A program made the position numbers and the translations under genes. A stretch of DNA of 64,000 nucleotides from a candidate division FCPU426 bacterium (GTDB lineage: Bacteria > Oederibacteriota > JAAXVQ01 > JAUVAV01). Under the pieces are notes generated by a model. The model saw nothing but the letters and a program-made list of their open reading frames with translations, made no database searches and had not been told where the DNA came from. This document shows, one piece after another, positions 19,083-28,936 of this stretch (positions are counted from its first letter, which is position 1; each line of letters begins with the position of its first letter). Location of the stretch: contig JAUVAV010000013.1 of the NCBI GenBank assembly GCA_030591525.1, forward strand, positions 1 to 64,000. Direction: 5' to 3'.

Positions 19083-20156
19083 ATGCAGAGAATAAGGAAA
19101 ATTTTATATATTAGTTCGACGGTTTTCATTTTATTAATAAACGCCGGCTTAAATGATGTCTTTGCTGCGAGTTCTGATTTTCAAGTGGCAGTGCGTATTA
19201 TTAATTTTGATAGAAGTTTGTTAAATAAGTGTGATAATCATGAGTGGTATCCGGAGCCGGGACTTTATGGGACTGAAGTCACAACGACTATTAGTTATGG
19301 TTCTTATCACGGAAGAAAGTCGATGCAGGCTCGATTTAATGTTACTGGTGGTAATAATTGGGCTTGTATTCGGACAGATCATTATTTTGCGCCGGAAGTT
19401 TGGAATAATGTAACCCTGATTGGAACGGAAGTTTATATTGAGAGCGAAGATATTAATGCTAAGCACATCGAAATGCAACTGCTTGACATTGATGGAAACA
19501 AGATAAAAAAACCGATAGCTACGGGAATTATCAAAAACAGTTGGCAAAACGTTCCTTGGCCGGTAGATTTAACCTCTGCTGCTCAAGTGGCGCAAATTAT
19601 ACTTATTCCTGGCAACCTGCAAAATGGGGATGTTATGTATTTCAGCAATATGCATATAACTATCAGCGCCAAAGATGAAATCTGGGAGACTTTTGGGGCC
19701 CCGAGTTATAAATGGCTGGGAAGTGAGGATTTCGCTCCATGGCACCCAGTAACAAGTGGTTATCCAAGAAACGAACCGATTTCGCACAAGCAAACTTATA
19801 ATGGTTCTGCCGGCGCTTTATATATTCCCTGGGATGCGAATCAGAGTTCAGAGCATGACACTGCCAAGATGGAAGCTACGGATTTATATGGCGCGGATTT
19901 CACGAATTTCAATACCATAAAAGCCTGGGTGTGGCGCAGTGGAAATGACGCGGACATTTACATGGGCTTCTGGGATGGCGGTGAGCCGAAGGATACTACC
20001 GCGAAGACGGTGTCTATCGGGGATTGGGTGCAGGTGGTATGGAATAAACCCGCTGGCATAAATTGGTCCGGCCTCCGAACTTTTATGTTTATGATTGATA
20101 CCTCGGGTGGAGGCATAGGCGAGTTCTATATAGATGAAATTGAATTTGTTGAATAA
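19083..20156 (+). CDS. Secreted CBM-like protein, near-duplicate of the N-terminal part of the 16367 gene
   Basis: Signal peptide; protein and DNA nearly identical to 16485-17100 over long stretches; lacks linker and C-terminal sorting-like domain. Confidence 0.75.
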   Translation: MQRIRKILYISSTVFILLINAGLNDVFAASSDFQVAVRIINFDRSLLNKCDNHEWYPEPGLYGTEVTTTISYGSYHGRKSMQARFNVTGGNNWACIRTDHYFAPEVWNNVTLIGTEVYIESEDINAKHIEMQLLDIDGNKIKKPIATGIIKNSWQNVPWPVDLTSAAQVAQIILIPGNLQNGDVMYFSNMHITISAKDEIWETFGAPSYKWLGSEDFAPWHPVTSGYPRNEPISHKQTYNGSAGALYIPWDANQSSEHDTAKMEATDLYGADFTNFNTIKAWVWRSGNDADIYMGFWDGGEPKDTTAKTVSIGDWVQVVWNKPAGINWSGLRTFMFMIDTSGGGIGEFYIDEIEFVE

Positions 20157-20335
20157 GAAAATTAATCAAGGTGAGAGATAGGTTTCCTGCCGGATAATAC
20201 TAATCTTAAATCTGCATAAGGACAATCGGCTGGATGGGAAGTTGCTACCGGATAATGTCATGCCTGCCTTGCGGGGAAAGAAAAATCCCTGGGTAGAGGC
20301 TATTATGGGGAAATAGGTTAAGAAGGAGTTTTTTT

Positions 20336-21733
20336 ATGAAAAGGATATTGAGGAAAATCAGCGGATTCAAAAGTATTTTGCTGATTAACGTGATAACATT
20401 GCTATGCCTAAGTGGGTGTGTTAATGTGTATAAAAATTACACTAAACCCGAGAAGCTGGATCCGGAAGCGCGGAAATTTCTCTATGAAATTGCGGAACGT
20501 ACATGGAAATACCTGGTGTTCAGCGCTGAAGAATCCGGCATACCGGCTGATCATGTAATACTGCGTAAAGACCAAAAACTTCATGATGCGGATTACACCA
20601 CGCTTACGAATTTAGGGCTGTTTTTAATGACGTTGCCGGCAGCAGTTGATTTCGGCTTTCTTGAGCAGGCGGAAAAGGATAAATGGCTGCAAAAGATTCT
20701 TGTCTTTATAGATGCCATGCCAAAATCAAAGGGAAAGCTTTATTATAATTATTTTAAGATCAAGAACGGAAAACCGGATGAGCAACTTTATGTTTCCAGT
20801 GTTGACAATGCATGGATAGCCGCCGGATTAAAAGTGGCCTCCAAAACCGAAAATACTGAATTACAAAGGTTGGCGCTTAAGTTGTATAATGATATGAATT
20901 TTTCGCGTTTTTATGATCCAAAAGTAGGCCAAATATGTTTGGGTTATAATGACAAGGATAATAAAAAATCACCCTACCATTACGGGATTTTATGCACTGA
21001 AGCAAGAGTGTTAAGTATGATTGCCTTGGCCAAGAACCAGGTTCCTAAAGAGCATTGGTACAAAATATATCGGGCTTTACCAAGTAATTGGGACTGGCAG
21101 AGGCAGCAACCTAGAAGTGGTGTGCGTAAAATTAATGGTGATAAATATTCTGTTGGTTATTATAAAGTTGCTGGGACACGAATTGTTCCTTCCTGGGGCG
21201 GCAGCCTTTTTGAATACCTTATGCCGTTGCTGGTAGTTCCGGAATTGGAAATAGCTAAAAAAAGTTTTGGGTTAAATAATGTCCGGGTGGTCAAACTGCA
21301 TAAAGAGTATTGTTTGAAAGAAGCGGGTTATCCGGTTTGGGGGCTTTCGCCTTCCTCCATGCCCGCGAAAGTCGGTGAGTTCAAATATGGTGAATTCGGA
21401 TACGGGGAACTCGGTGCGAGGGGATATCCTGATAAAGGAATTATAACTCCGCATGCGTCTGTCCTGGCGCTGGAAATCGATACTTTGGCAGTGGTTGAGA
21501 ATTTACAAACTATGAAAGAAAAATTTCCGGCTATATGGACAGAGTATGGATTTCACGATTCACTGGATGTTAATACCGGCGAAGTGGCCAAGCTATATTT
21601 GACTCTTGATCAGGGTATGATTTTCCTGGCCTTGCATAATTATTTAAAAGACGGTAATACGCGCAAAAACTTTTTTTCGGATGAAATCAAGAAAAAGATG
21701 ACGCCGATTCTGGCTCGGGAGAGGTTTTTTTAA
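20336..21733 (+). CDS. Putative lipoprotein glycoamylase (PF10091-like)
   Basis: Lipobox 'LLCLSGC'; 'GTRIVPSWGGSLFEYLMP...GYPVWGLSPSSMP...GIITPHASVLAL...YGFHDSLDVNTGEVAKLYLTLDQGMIFLAL'. Confidence 0.75.
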   Translation: MKRILRKISGFKSILLINVITLLCLSGCVNVYKNYTKPEKLDPEARKFLYEIAERTWKYLVFSAEESGIPADHVILRKDQKLHDADYTTLTNLGLFLMTLPAAVDFGFLEQAEKDKWLQKILVFIDAMPKSKGKLYYNYFKIKNGKPDEQLYVSSVDNAWIAAGLKVASKTENTELQRLALKLYNDMNFSRFYDPKVGQICLGYNDKDNKKSPYHYGILCTEARVLSMIALAKNQVPKEHWYKIYRALPSNWDWQRQQPRSGVRKINGDKYSVGYYKVAGTRIVPSWGGSLFEYLMPLLVVPELEIAKKSFGLNNVRVVKLHKEYCLKEAGYPVWGLSPSSMPAKVGEFKYGEFGYGELGARGYPDKGIITPHASVLALEIDTLAVVENLQTMKEKFPAIWTEYGFHDSLDVNTGEVAKLYLTLDQGMIFLALHNYLKDGNTRKNFFSDEIKKKMTPILARERFF

Positions 21734-21794
21734 ACGTCTGCCGGACGATTGATTTAAAGAGTATTAATGAAAAATTTGAAAAATTAAAAACTAT

Positions 21795-21840
21795 TAACGA
21801 AGGGACAGCGAATTTAAAAATTTAGTCTGTCCCTTCGTTA
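21795..21840. repeat. Perfect 14-bp inverted repeat, hairpin downstream of the glycoamylase gene
   Basis: TAACGAAGGGACAG ... CTGTCCCTTCGTTA. Confidence 0.6.
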
Positions 21841-21911
21841 TAAACACCGGTAGGCCATGCAGTATACTTGAACCGGTCTAAGAGGATGTAATTTAAAAGG
21901 AGCGCGTTGCA

Positions 21912-24317
21912 ATGAAATTCATGCCCGGCAGCCGGGGATTTACTTTGGAGGGCAAGCCTTTTTTTCTCTACAGCGGGGAAATGCAGTATTTCCGTGTAAA
22001 AAGAGAGCTTTGGAAGCTGCACCTGGAAAAGCTGAAGGCCATCGGCGCTAATACGGTTTCTACTTATATTCCCTGGTCCTGGCATGAGATTTCCGAAGGC
22101 CAATTTGATTTTACCGGAAAAACCGATCCGCAGCGGGATCTGCTGGGATTTATGCGGTGCGTTGCTGACGCCGGGTTATTTATGTCAGTCAAGCCCGGAC
22201 CTTATATCCTGGCCGAGTTCGCGGACCGTGGAATTCCCGGGTGGCTGTTCCGTAGTCACCCGGAAATACAGGCGCGCGGCGTGGATATGGCGACCTATCT
22301 GCACCCGGTTTTCCTGGAATATACGGGCAAGTGGTATGACGCGGTTATGCCGCTTCTGGCGGAACGTCAGGCGAGCCGCGGGGAAAAAATAATTTTAATG
22401 CAGGTTTGCAATGAAGTGGGGCTTTTTAACTGGCTGGAAGGGGCCGGGGATATTAGCCCGGTTTCCCTGAGGTACTTTCGCGGGTTTTTAAAGCAGCAGT
22501 ATAAGCAGATCGGAAAGCTAAACCAATTGTATAGAACTGCTTTTCGTTCTTTTGATTCCATTCCCCCTCCCCGCAAACCTACGGCTAATCCGGGCGATTT
22601 TGTCCGCTGGAATGATTGGCATGATTTTCATCGCTGGTACTATGCCGAGTATATATCCCGGCTGGTCAGCGAGATCAGGCAGCGGGGAATAGATATCCAA
22701 CTGTTTCATAATATTGCCGGCTGGGTTTACGGGCGAGGAACCGAGTACCCGGTCAACATCTCATTCTATAACGAAATTATTAAGCGGAATCCGGAATTGC
22801 TGCTCGCGGTTGATCATATGCCGGAAAACCTGAACTACCGCAACCAGCATGACGACCTGGTGATTAATGAGATGGTCAGAGCGGTGCAGGGCAATCAGAA
22901 GCCGCTCTGGGCGGCTGAACAGCAGGCCGGTACGCGCGAGCATAATGTGCATACTTTCCCGAATGAGATGGAGCTTTTTTATAAGGCCTGCCTGGGCCGC
23001 GGCATGATGGGCATGAATTTGTACATGTTCTCACAGGGATTGAATCCCGGCCGCAGAGGCGCCTTTGGGCCTACTTTCTATTGGATGACAGGATTAGGTC
23101 ATGACGGCACGGAAAAACCTTTATACCCGGTATTGCGTAAATTGGGAAGGATCATCCAAACCTTTGGCCAGGACCTGATACAGACCCAAAAGCGCGCCTC
23201 AATCGGCGTAGGTTTTTACCTTCCATACTATCATGATGAATTCTATTATTCGCTTTTCGGCGGAGTGCCTAATTTGAATGCCGCCCAAGCCGGTTTGCGT
23301 TATGATCCCAAGATGATGCGCAATACGTTTTATTTTGACGGTATGCTGCGCGTATTGGTCATGCAGAACCGGGAATTTGCAATGCTTAATCTACAGGCGA
23401 ATAAACCGGATCCGCGGAAAGTCCGGCAGTTATGGGTAATGGCTTTGGATTGCATGGACCGTAAGGCCCAGGAACAACTGGCGGAATATGTGGAAACCGG
23501 CGGACACTTGTTTATCTGGCCCGGTTTTCCGGATAAGGACTTGAAAATGCGTCCTTGTAGTATTCTCAAGAAGCGCCTGGGAATACGGGAAGGGACTTCT
23601 GTAAAAACTTCCGGCATTGCCAAGATAGATATTCTAGGGCTGAAGGATATTAATGTCCTCTCTCCGGTCCGGACTTTTTCTGCTTCCCAGGCCAAGGAAA
23701 TCGCGCGTACTCCGGACGGCCAGTGCTGCGGCCTGACTCACCGGGCAGGGCAAGGCAAGGTTACTGTGCTGGGCACTATGTTTGGATATAATATCAAGGA
23801 ACAACTATGGGCTTTTGAAAGACTTTGCGGTCTTGAGCCGGCGGCTTCCTCAGTTGAGATCGATAATCACGCTCTCCAGGCGCATGTTCGTTATGGCAAG
23901 GACTCGGCTTTCCTCTGCCTCTTGAATTATACTCCGGTTCCCCAGGCCGTATGCGCTACAGTGAAAAATGTACCGGGCCTGGGCGGCTTGCGGATCCCGG
24001 ATAAAAATAAAGTTATGCTCGCGCCGTTAAGTGGGATAATAATACCTCTGAATTTTCCTCTCCCTGAGAGGGGGGGACGTTTGCTCTGGACCACCTGTGA
24101 GGTTCTGGGACTTGCTGCCGTGCAGCGGGGAGTGGAGATGAATATTCAAACCTCGATCCAGCAAGAGACGGAAATGCTGATTGAACTGACCGGCAGTATG
24201 ATTGCGCCGGAAGTGAAACTTGATGGTGTTGCATGGAATTTTGAGCAGGAAAAAAACCGGATACGTATAAGACTGCCTCAGGTGGATAAAAGTTCGAGGT
24301 TGGAGATATTGGGCTAG
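21912..24317 (+). CDS. Glycoside hydrolase, GH35 beta-galactosidase-like, apparently without signal peptide
   Basis: 'GKPFFLYSGEMQYFRVKRELWKLHLEKLKAIGANTVSTYIPWSWHEISEGQFDFTG...VKPGPYILAEFADRGIPGWL'. Confidence 0.85.
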   Translation: MKFMPGSRGFTLEGKPFFLYSGEMQYFRVKRELWKLHLEKLKAIGANTVSTYIPWSWHEISEGQFDFTGKTDPQRDLLGFMRCVADAGLFMSVKPGPYILAEFADRGIPGWLFRSHPEIQARGVDMATYLHPVFLEYTGKWYDAVMPLLAERQASRGEKIILMQVCNEVGLFNWLEGAGDISPVSLRYFRGFLKQQYKQIGKLNQLYRTAFRSFDSIPPPRKPTANPGDFVRWNDWHDFHRWYYAEYISRLVSEIRQRGIDIQLFHNIAGWVYGRGTEYPVNISFYNEIIKRNPELLLAVDHMPENLNYRNQHDDLVINEMVRAVQGNQKPLWAAEQQAGTREHNVHTFPNEMELFYKACLGRGMMGMNLYMFSQGLNPGRRGAFGPTFYWMTGLGHDGTEKPLYPVLRKLGRIIQTFGQDLIQTQKRASIGVGFYLPYYHDEFYYSLFGGVPNLNAAQAGLRYDPKMMRNTFYFDGMLRVLVMQNREFAMLNLQANKPDPRKVRQLWVMALDCMDRKAQEQLAEYVETGGHLFIWPGFPDKDLKMRPCSILKKRLGIREGTSVKTSGIAKIDILGLKDINVLSPVRTFSASQAKEIARTPDGQCCGLTHRAGQGKVTVLGTMFGYNIKEQLWAFERLCGLEPAASSVEIDNHALQAHVRYGKDSAFLCLLNYTPVPQAVCATVKNVPGLGGLRIPDKNKVMLAPLSGIIIPLNFPLPERGGRLLWTTCEVLGLAAVQRGVEMNIQTSIQQETEMLIELTGSMIAPEVKLDGVAWNFEQEKNRIRIRLPQVDKSSRLEILG

Positions 24318-24325
24318 GAGTAAGA

Positions 24326-27300
24326 ATGGCAAAAAACAGTATATTAAAAAATGGATTATTGAGGCTCAGTCTGCTGGCCGGCTTGGCCGGATGCCTGCTG
24401 GCCGGCCCGGTGATGGCTGCGGGATTGTCGGAAACCTGGCAGTCCGCGGTGCGCGCATATGCCAAAGGGAATTACGCCCGCAGTGTACGCCTGCTCCAGG
24501 AATTTCTCAAGTTGGAGCGGGAACCTGAAAAAATTACCACGGCCCGATTTTTCCTGGCCGAGGCTTACCGGCTTAGGGGTTCGGGCGCTAGGGCTATGCC
24601 CATATACCAGTCTCTGTCCTTAAAGGCGCCGTCCGGGCCGCTAAAGAGCAGCGCGCGCTTTCGCGTAGCCGAGATGGCCTACAACCGGGGGGAATACCAA
24701 CAGGCGGGTAGGATTTTAAGAAGTCTGACCCGCGACAGCCGGGCGGATTTTCTGTTTCCGCAGACCCGGCTGGCGCTGGTGAAAACCGAGCTTAAATTGC
24801 GGCACCCGGCTAAGGCCCGCAAGGTCTTTTCCGAATTGCTGGCAGCCTTTCCGCGCTCGCTCCTGGATCCGGAGATAAAATTTCTTTTCGGGATTATGAA
24901 GGAGTTCCAGGGCCAGGATATTGACGCCCTGAAGATATACGAGGAACTTAAAGATAATCCTCTGGCCTGTCTCTTTTCCGGCGCCATCCTGGAATTCCAG
25001 GGACGTTATCTTCCCGCGATTAAGGCCTACAACCAGGTTCTGCAAAAAGCCAAGGTGGAAATGCACCGGCAGACGGCCCTTTATTTTAAAGCCCGGGCTT
25101 TTTACAAGACCGGAGATTTTCTTTCAGCCCAAACCCTGTGCCGGAAATTATTATCCAAATATCCGCGGAGTCCCTATTGCGGCCGGGCGGCCTTATTGCG
25201 CTTGCTGATATTGTTGTCCCAGGCCCGCTTTACTGAAGTGATTAATATCTATCCCGAATTAGCCGCCCGTTTGGCTTCGCTTTCAGAGGAAGACAGTTCC
25301 CTGGTCCAATTTACCCTGGCCGAGGCCGCGCTTAATCTGAACCGCTTCCGGGAGGCTGTTGCATACTACCGGGAAGCCCTGGCCTTGGCATGCCAGAACC
25401 GGGACGAGATATGGCTGAAACTGTCTTATGTCTACTGCGCCCAAGGGGAATGGGAGCAGGCCGGCAGATCTCTCTCTGCTTATTTCAAGGCTGCGAAAAA
25501 TCCGGACCCGCGGGCATATCTGTTTTCCGTCATCATCAACCTGCAAAACGGGCGCGGGCAGACCGCTTTTCGCTCGGCCAAAATACTGGTTTCAAGCGGC
25601 AGTCCTCTGGCGGAATTGGCCCGGTATTTCCTGGCAGAGTATTATTTGGATCATGCTCAGGCCCAAACCCTGGTGGTGCAGTGGGCTCTCCTGGAAAAAG
25701 CCATGGGCAAAAGGGCCCCGGCAGGGGAGTATCGGGAGATCACCGCCTGGGCCCGGCTGCTGGCGGCCGAGGCTTACTATCAAGTCAAGAATTACCAGTT
25801 GGCCCGGGATTTATATCAGCAAGCCCTGTTTGCTTACCCGCATGGGAAAATCCCGGTCTATGTTTGTGCCGGGCTGACCTGGTGCAGTTTTAAGCTGCAG
25901 GATTTTCATACCGTGCTGGTTCAGAGCAAGCGTCTGCAAGGTTTAAAGCAGGTTCCGGCCCGGGTAGAAAGGGAGATTGAGCTGCTTAAGGCGCATGCTA
26001 ATTTTAATCTGCAGCAGTATCCCCCAGCGATCCGCGCCTACCGGAACTGGATGAAAAATTCCCGTGAGAACGACCCCGCGGTTGCGGCAGTACTGTTTCA
26101 AATCGGTTGGGCGCACTATATGAATAGGAGTTACCTGGATGCGCTGGAAACCTGGCAGGACCTGGCCCAAAAATATCCGGATAGTCCGGAAAGTAGTCAA
26201 GCCTTGTTCCGGGTGGCGGATACCTTTTTCCAGGACGGGGAAAACCGCCGGGCCCGCATGATTTACCGGCAGTTGAATACCAAACATCAGGATTCGCCGC
26301 AGCGCCGGGCTTATGCCCTGCGCATTGCCCAGACATATTACAATGAGCAAAAAGACGCTGAGGCGATTCGCGGCTTTACCGCTATCCTGGAAGAGTTTCC
26401 GGATTCCGAGGAAGCCGTGCAGGCCGGAAAAGGAATTGAGGCCGCGTCCTACCGGATAGTAGACCAGTTGGATAATATTCCGGCTTTCCGGGAATACATT
26501 AGTAAATTTTCAGGGTCCAATCTGGCAGAAGATATCCAGTACCGCGTCGGTGAGGCCTATTATCAAAAAGAAAAATATGATGAAAGCCTCAAGGAATTCG
26601 TTCAATTTATTCTGGCGTATACCAAGAGTCCGCGGACACCCAATGCCCAGTATTATGTGGCGGTCTGCCAGGAGCAGTTGGGCAATACCCTGCAAGCCGT
26701 CCTCCAGGCCGAGGCTTTTGTGAATAACTATCCTCAGCATGAATTAACCCCGGAAATGTTTTTCCGTCAGGCTTCCAACGAGTTTCAACTGGCGCGTTAC
26801 TCCGAAGCGGCCGCGCATTTTAATGCCTGCGCGGAAAACTACCCGCTGAAAGAATATCAGCCCCGCGCCTGGTACAATGCCGGGGTGGCCTACGAAAAAC
26901 TGCAAATGCCGGAAGAGGCGCTGGATAATTACGGCAAACTGGTTGCTGCCTATCCTCAGGACGTTAATACCGGGGTAAGCCTTTCGCGCATGGCCTTGCT
27001 GCATGCCGGGCAGCAGAATTTCGAGGGAGTGGCAGCGGCCCTGGGGTTTCTGGAAAAAAACTCAAATCAGGAATTACTGCAAACCACCCGGCTGGGACTG
27101 GCAACTATCTACCAGGAACAGGGAGAGACGTCCCGGCAGACCGCGGCATTGAAAAAGATCATGGAACAAGGCCTGCCCAAGAGCGAGGAATACTCGCTGG
27201 CCCTGGTGGAGCTGGCATCCATATATGAAAAGGAAAAGAACTGGCCCGGGGCGATAAAAGCCTATGAGGTCCTGGCTAAAAAAGCCATTCAAACCAAATG

Positions 27301-27358
27301 GCGGGAAGCCGCTAAAAAGCGCGTCAAGCTTCTGCGGCGCATATTGAAAAGTAAGTAG
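24326..27358 (+). CDS. Large secreted TPR-repeat protein (1010 aa)
   Basis: Signal peptide; many TPR-like units ('AYYQVKNYQLARDLYQQALFAYP', 'YYQKEKYDESLKEFVQFILAY'). Confidence 0.85.
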   Translation: MAKNSILKNGLLRLSLLAGLAGCLLAGPVMAAGLSETWQSAVRAYAKGNYARSVRLLQEFLKLEREPEKITTARFFLAEAYRLRGSGARAMPIYQSLSLKAPSGPLKSSARFRVAEMAYNRGEYQQAGRILRSLTRDSRADFLFPQTRLALVKTELKLRHPAKARKVFSELLAAFPRSLLDPEIKFLFGIMKEFQGQDIDALKIYEELKDNPLACLFSGAILEFQGRYLPAIKAYNQVLQKAKVEMHRQTALYFKARAFYKTGDFLSAQTLCRKLLSKYPRSPYCGRAALLRLLILLSQARFTEVINIYPELAARLASLSEEDSSLVQFTLAEAALNLNRFREAVAYYREALALACQNRDEIWLKLSYVYCAQGEWEQAGRSLSAYFKAAKNPDPRAYLFSVIINLQNGRGQTAFRSAKILVSSGSPLAELARYFLAEYYLDHAQAQTLVVQWALLEKAMGKRAPAGEYREITAWARLLAAEAYYQVKNYQLARDLYQQALFAYPHGKIPVYVCAGLTWCSFKLQDFHTVLVQSKRLQGLKQVPARVEREIELLKAHANFNLQQYPPAIRAYRNWMKNSRENDPAVAAVLFQIGWAHYMNRSYLDALETWQDLAQKYPDSPESSQALFRVADTFFQDGENRRARMIYRQLNTKHQDSPQRRAYALRIAQTYYNEQKDAEAIRGFTAILEEFPDSEEAVQAGKGIEAASYRIVDQLDNIPAFREYISKFSGSNLAEDIQYRVGEAYYQKEKYDESLKEFVQFILAYTKSPRTPNAQYYVAVCQEQLGNTLQAVLQAEAFVNNYPQHELTPEMFFRQASNEFQLARYSEAAAHFNACAENYPLKEYQPRAWYNAGVAYEKLQMPEEALDNYGKLVAAYPQDVNTGVSLSRMALLHAGQQNFEGVAAALGFLEKNSNQELLQTTRLGLATIYQEQGETSRQTAALKKIMEQGLPKSEEYSLALVELASIYEKEKNWPGAIKAYEVLAKKAIQTKWREAAKKRVKLLRRILKSK

Positions 27359-27371
27359 GTAATATCGTAAA

Positions 27372-28244
27372 ATGAAACTATTATTTAAAATCAGCATCAT
27401 ATGCCTTTTAGGGGCACGATCAGGCTGGGGCGCCGAGGTTACGCCTACGGCCAAAGATTTTGTGTCAACGGGTAAAAACCGGGCCTCGGTTAAAACTGAG
27501 CGCACGGTTTTTACCGGCCGGCTGAATCTGGATTCCTTGCTGGGAACCCTGGCAAAAAAAAGCGACGGCATGAAACTGCCGACCGAATTACGCCACTTGT
27601 ACCAGGAAATCGATCCGGTTCCCCTGAAGAGCTCCAAGGTGTTCACGCCCTGGCTTAACCATTTTAAACAGGCCGTGGTTTTTATCATGGGTAAACTGGA
27701 TTCGGAGCGCCTGAAAATCGCCCGCTGGTCGGTCACGCTTCACGATCAGGCCGGCCAAGAGATTAGGTCTTTCAGCGGGGTGGGAAATCCGCCGGAGGCT
27801 TTCTACTGGAACGGCCGGGACTGGGAATATAATATCGTGGCTGTGGGGCAGTCGTATATTCCGGAAATTACCTTGACGGATTATTACGGGGCGCGGGTCA
27901 GTCTGCCCCAGAAGATGTTTTTCCTGGACCGTCTGATATGGAATGAACCTGGACGCCTGACCGCGGCCTTTGTCCAGGCAGGGGTATTTGGAAAAAAACA
28001 CGCGACATTTTCCCCGGAGGGCGTTATGATAATCAGGGAATTGTCCAACTTGATAAACTTGAAGGATGCCTTGATCCTGGAGATCGAATGCCAGGGGCCG
28101 GACGCGGACTTAATGCAGGATCGCGCGCAATTTTTGAAAGAATATTTTGAGCGGGAAAATCTGCGTTTGAAAAAAATACGGGTCCGAAGTTCCAAGACTT
28201 CGGGGACGGCCGTAATTTATCTCACAGCTATGAAAAGGCCGTGA
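27372..28244 (+). CDS. Secreted protein of unknown function with OmpA-like C-terminal region
   Basis: Signal peptide; C-terminal 'LILEIECQGPDADLMQDRAQFLKEYFERENLRLKKIRV' resembles a degenerate OmpA-like fold; sits between TPR and ExbB genes. Confidence 0.5.
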   Translation: MKLLFKISIICLLGARSGWGAEVTPTAKDFVSTGKNRASVKTERTVFTGRLNLDSLLGTLAKKSDGMKLPTELRHLYQEIDPVPLKSSKVFTPWLNHFKQAVVFIMGKLDSERLKIARWSVTLHDQAGQEIRSFSGVGNPPEAFYWNGRDWEYNIVAVGQSYIPEITLTDYYGARVSLPQKMFFLDRLIWNEPGRLTAAFVQAGVFGKKHATFSPEGVMIIRELSNLINLKDALILEIECQGPDADLMQDRAQFLKEYFERENLRLKKIRVRSSKTSGTAVIYLTAMKRP

Positions 28245-28299
28245 GAGCAGACGTTATGCGTTCTTAACGCAGTATAATTCACAGAAGAGGAGAAAAAAC

Positions 28300-28911
28300 A
28301 TGCTTGACGTAAAATGGATGGCCATACTCATTTCCAGCCCGACCTTGCTGGTGCTGCTGTTTTGTTCAATTATATCCCTGGTTTTTATTCTGGAGCGAGG
28401 GATATATTACCTGATTAACCTAAGCAATACCGATAAATTCATCCGGGACCTAAAACCGATGATGCAGAACAAAGATATTATTGCGGCGCAGGACTATTGC
28501 CTTAAAAGACGCGGTCCCATGGCACGTGTGTTGTATGCTACGATTGAAAATCATAAGGAATCGCTGACCAGCCTGACCAATCTGCTCTCCAGCCTGATTA
28601 AAAAAGAAGAGGTTCAGCTGGAACGCTTTCTGGGCGTCCTGGGAACTTTGGGCAATACCGCTCCTTTTATCGGCTTACTGGGCACGGTTATCGGCATTAT
28701 CAAGGCTTTCCAGGCTTTATCGGCCAGCGGCTCCGGCGGGCCTAATGTGGTATCAGCCGGCATTGCCGAGGCCCTGATCGCCACGGCTGCGGGACTGGTG
28801 GTCGCCATTCCGGCGGTTATTTTCTATAATTATTATGTATCCCGGGTGCGCCAGACAGTTACTGAAATCGAGGCTGCGGTAGAGCAGGCGTTGTTTCTAT
28901 TGAAAAAATAA
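28300..28911 (+). CDS. exbB: MotA/TolQ/ExbB proton channel family protein
   Basis: 'LGVLGTLGNTAPFIGLLGTVIGIIKAFQAL...GIAEALIATAAGLVVAIPAVIFYNYY'. Confidence 0.93.
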   Translation: MLDVKWMAILISSPTLLVLLFCSIISLVFILERGIYYLINLSNTDKFIRDLKPMMQNKDIIAAQDYCLKRRGPMARVLYATIENHKESLTSLTNLLSSLIKKEEVQLERFLGVLGTLGNTAPFIGLLGTVIGIIKAFQALSASGSGGPNVVSAGIAEALIATAAGLVVAIPAVIFYNYYVSRVRQTVTEIEAAVEQALFLLKK

Positions 28912-28936
28912 GCGATTCGTTATCCAATAAACTCTC

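Noticed and set aside
20157-20335. Possible riboswitch in the 179-nt leader of the glycoamylase lipoprotein (repeated TGCCGGATAATACT / TACCGGATAATGTC)
   Set aside because: Could not match it to any known riboswitch consensus by eye; a covariance-model scan would be needed.
25390-25893. Plus-strand alternative-frame ORFs 25390..25893 and 25428..25877
   Set aside because: Embedded in the TPR gene in other frames of high-GC sequence; no domain signal.
27074-27736. 220-aa minus-strand ORF
   Set aside because: Antisense across the junction of the TPR protein and the next gene; no motif and no RBS support.
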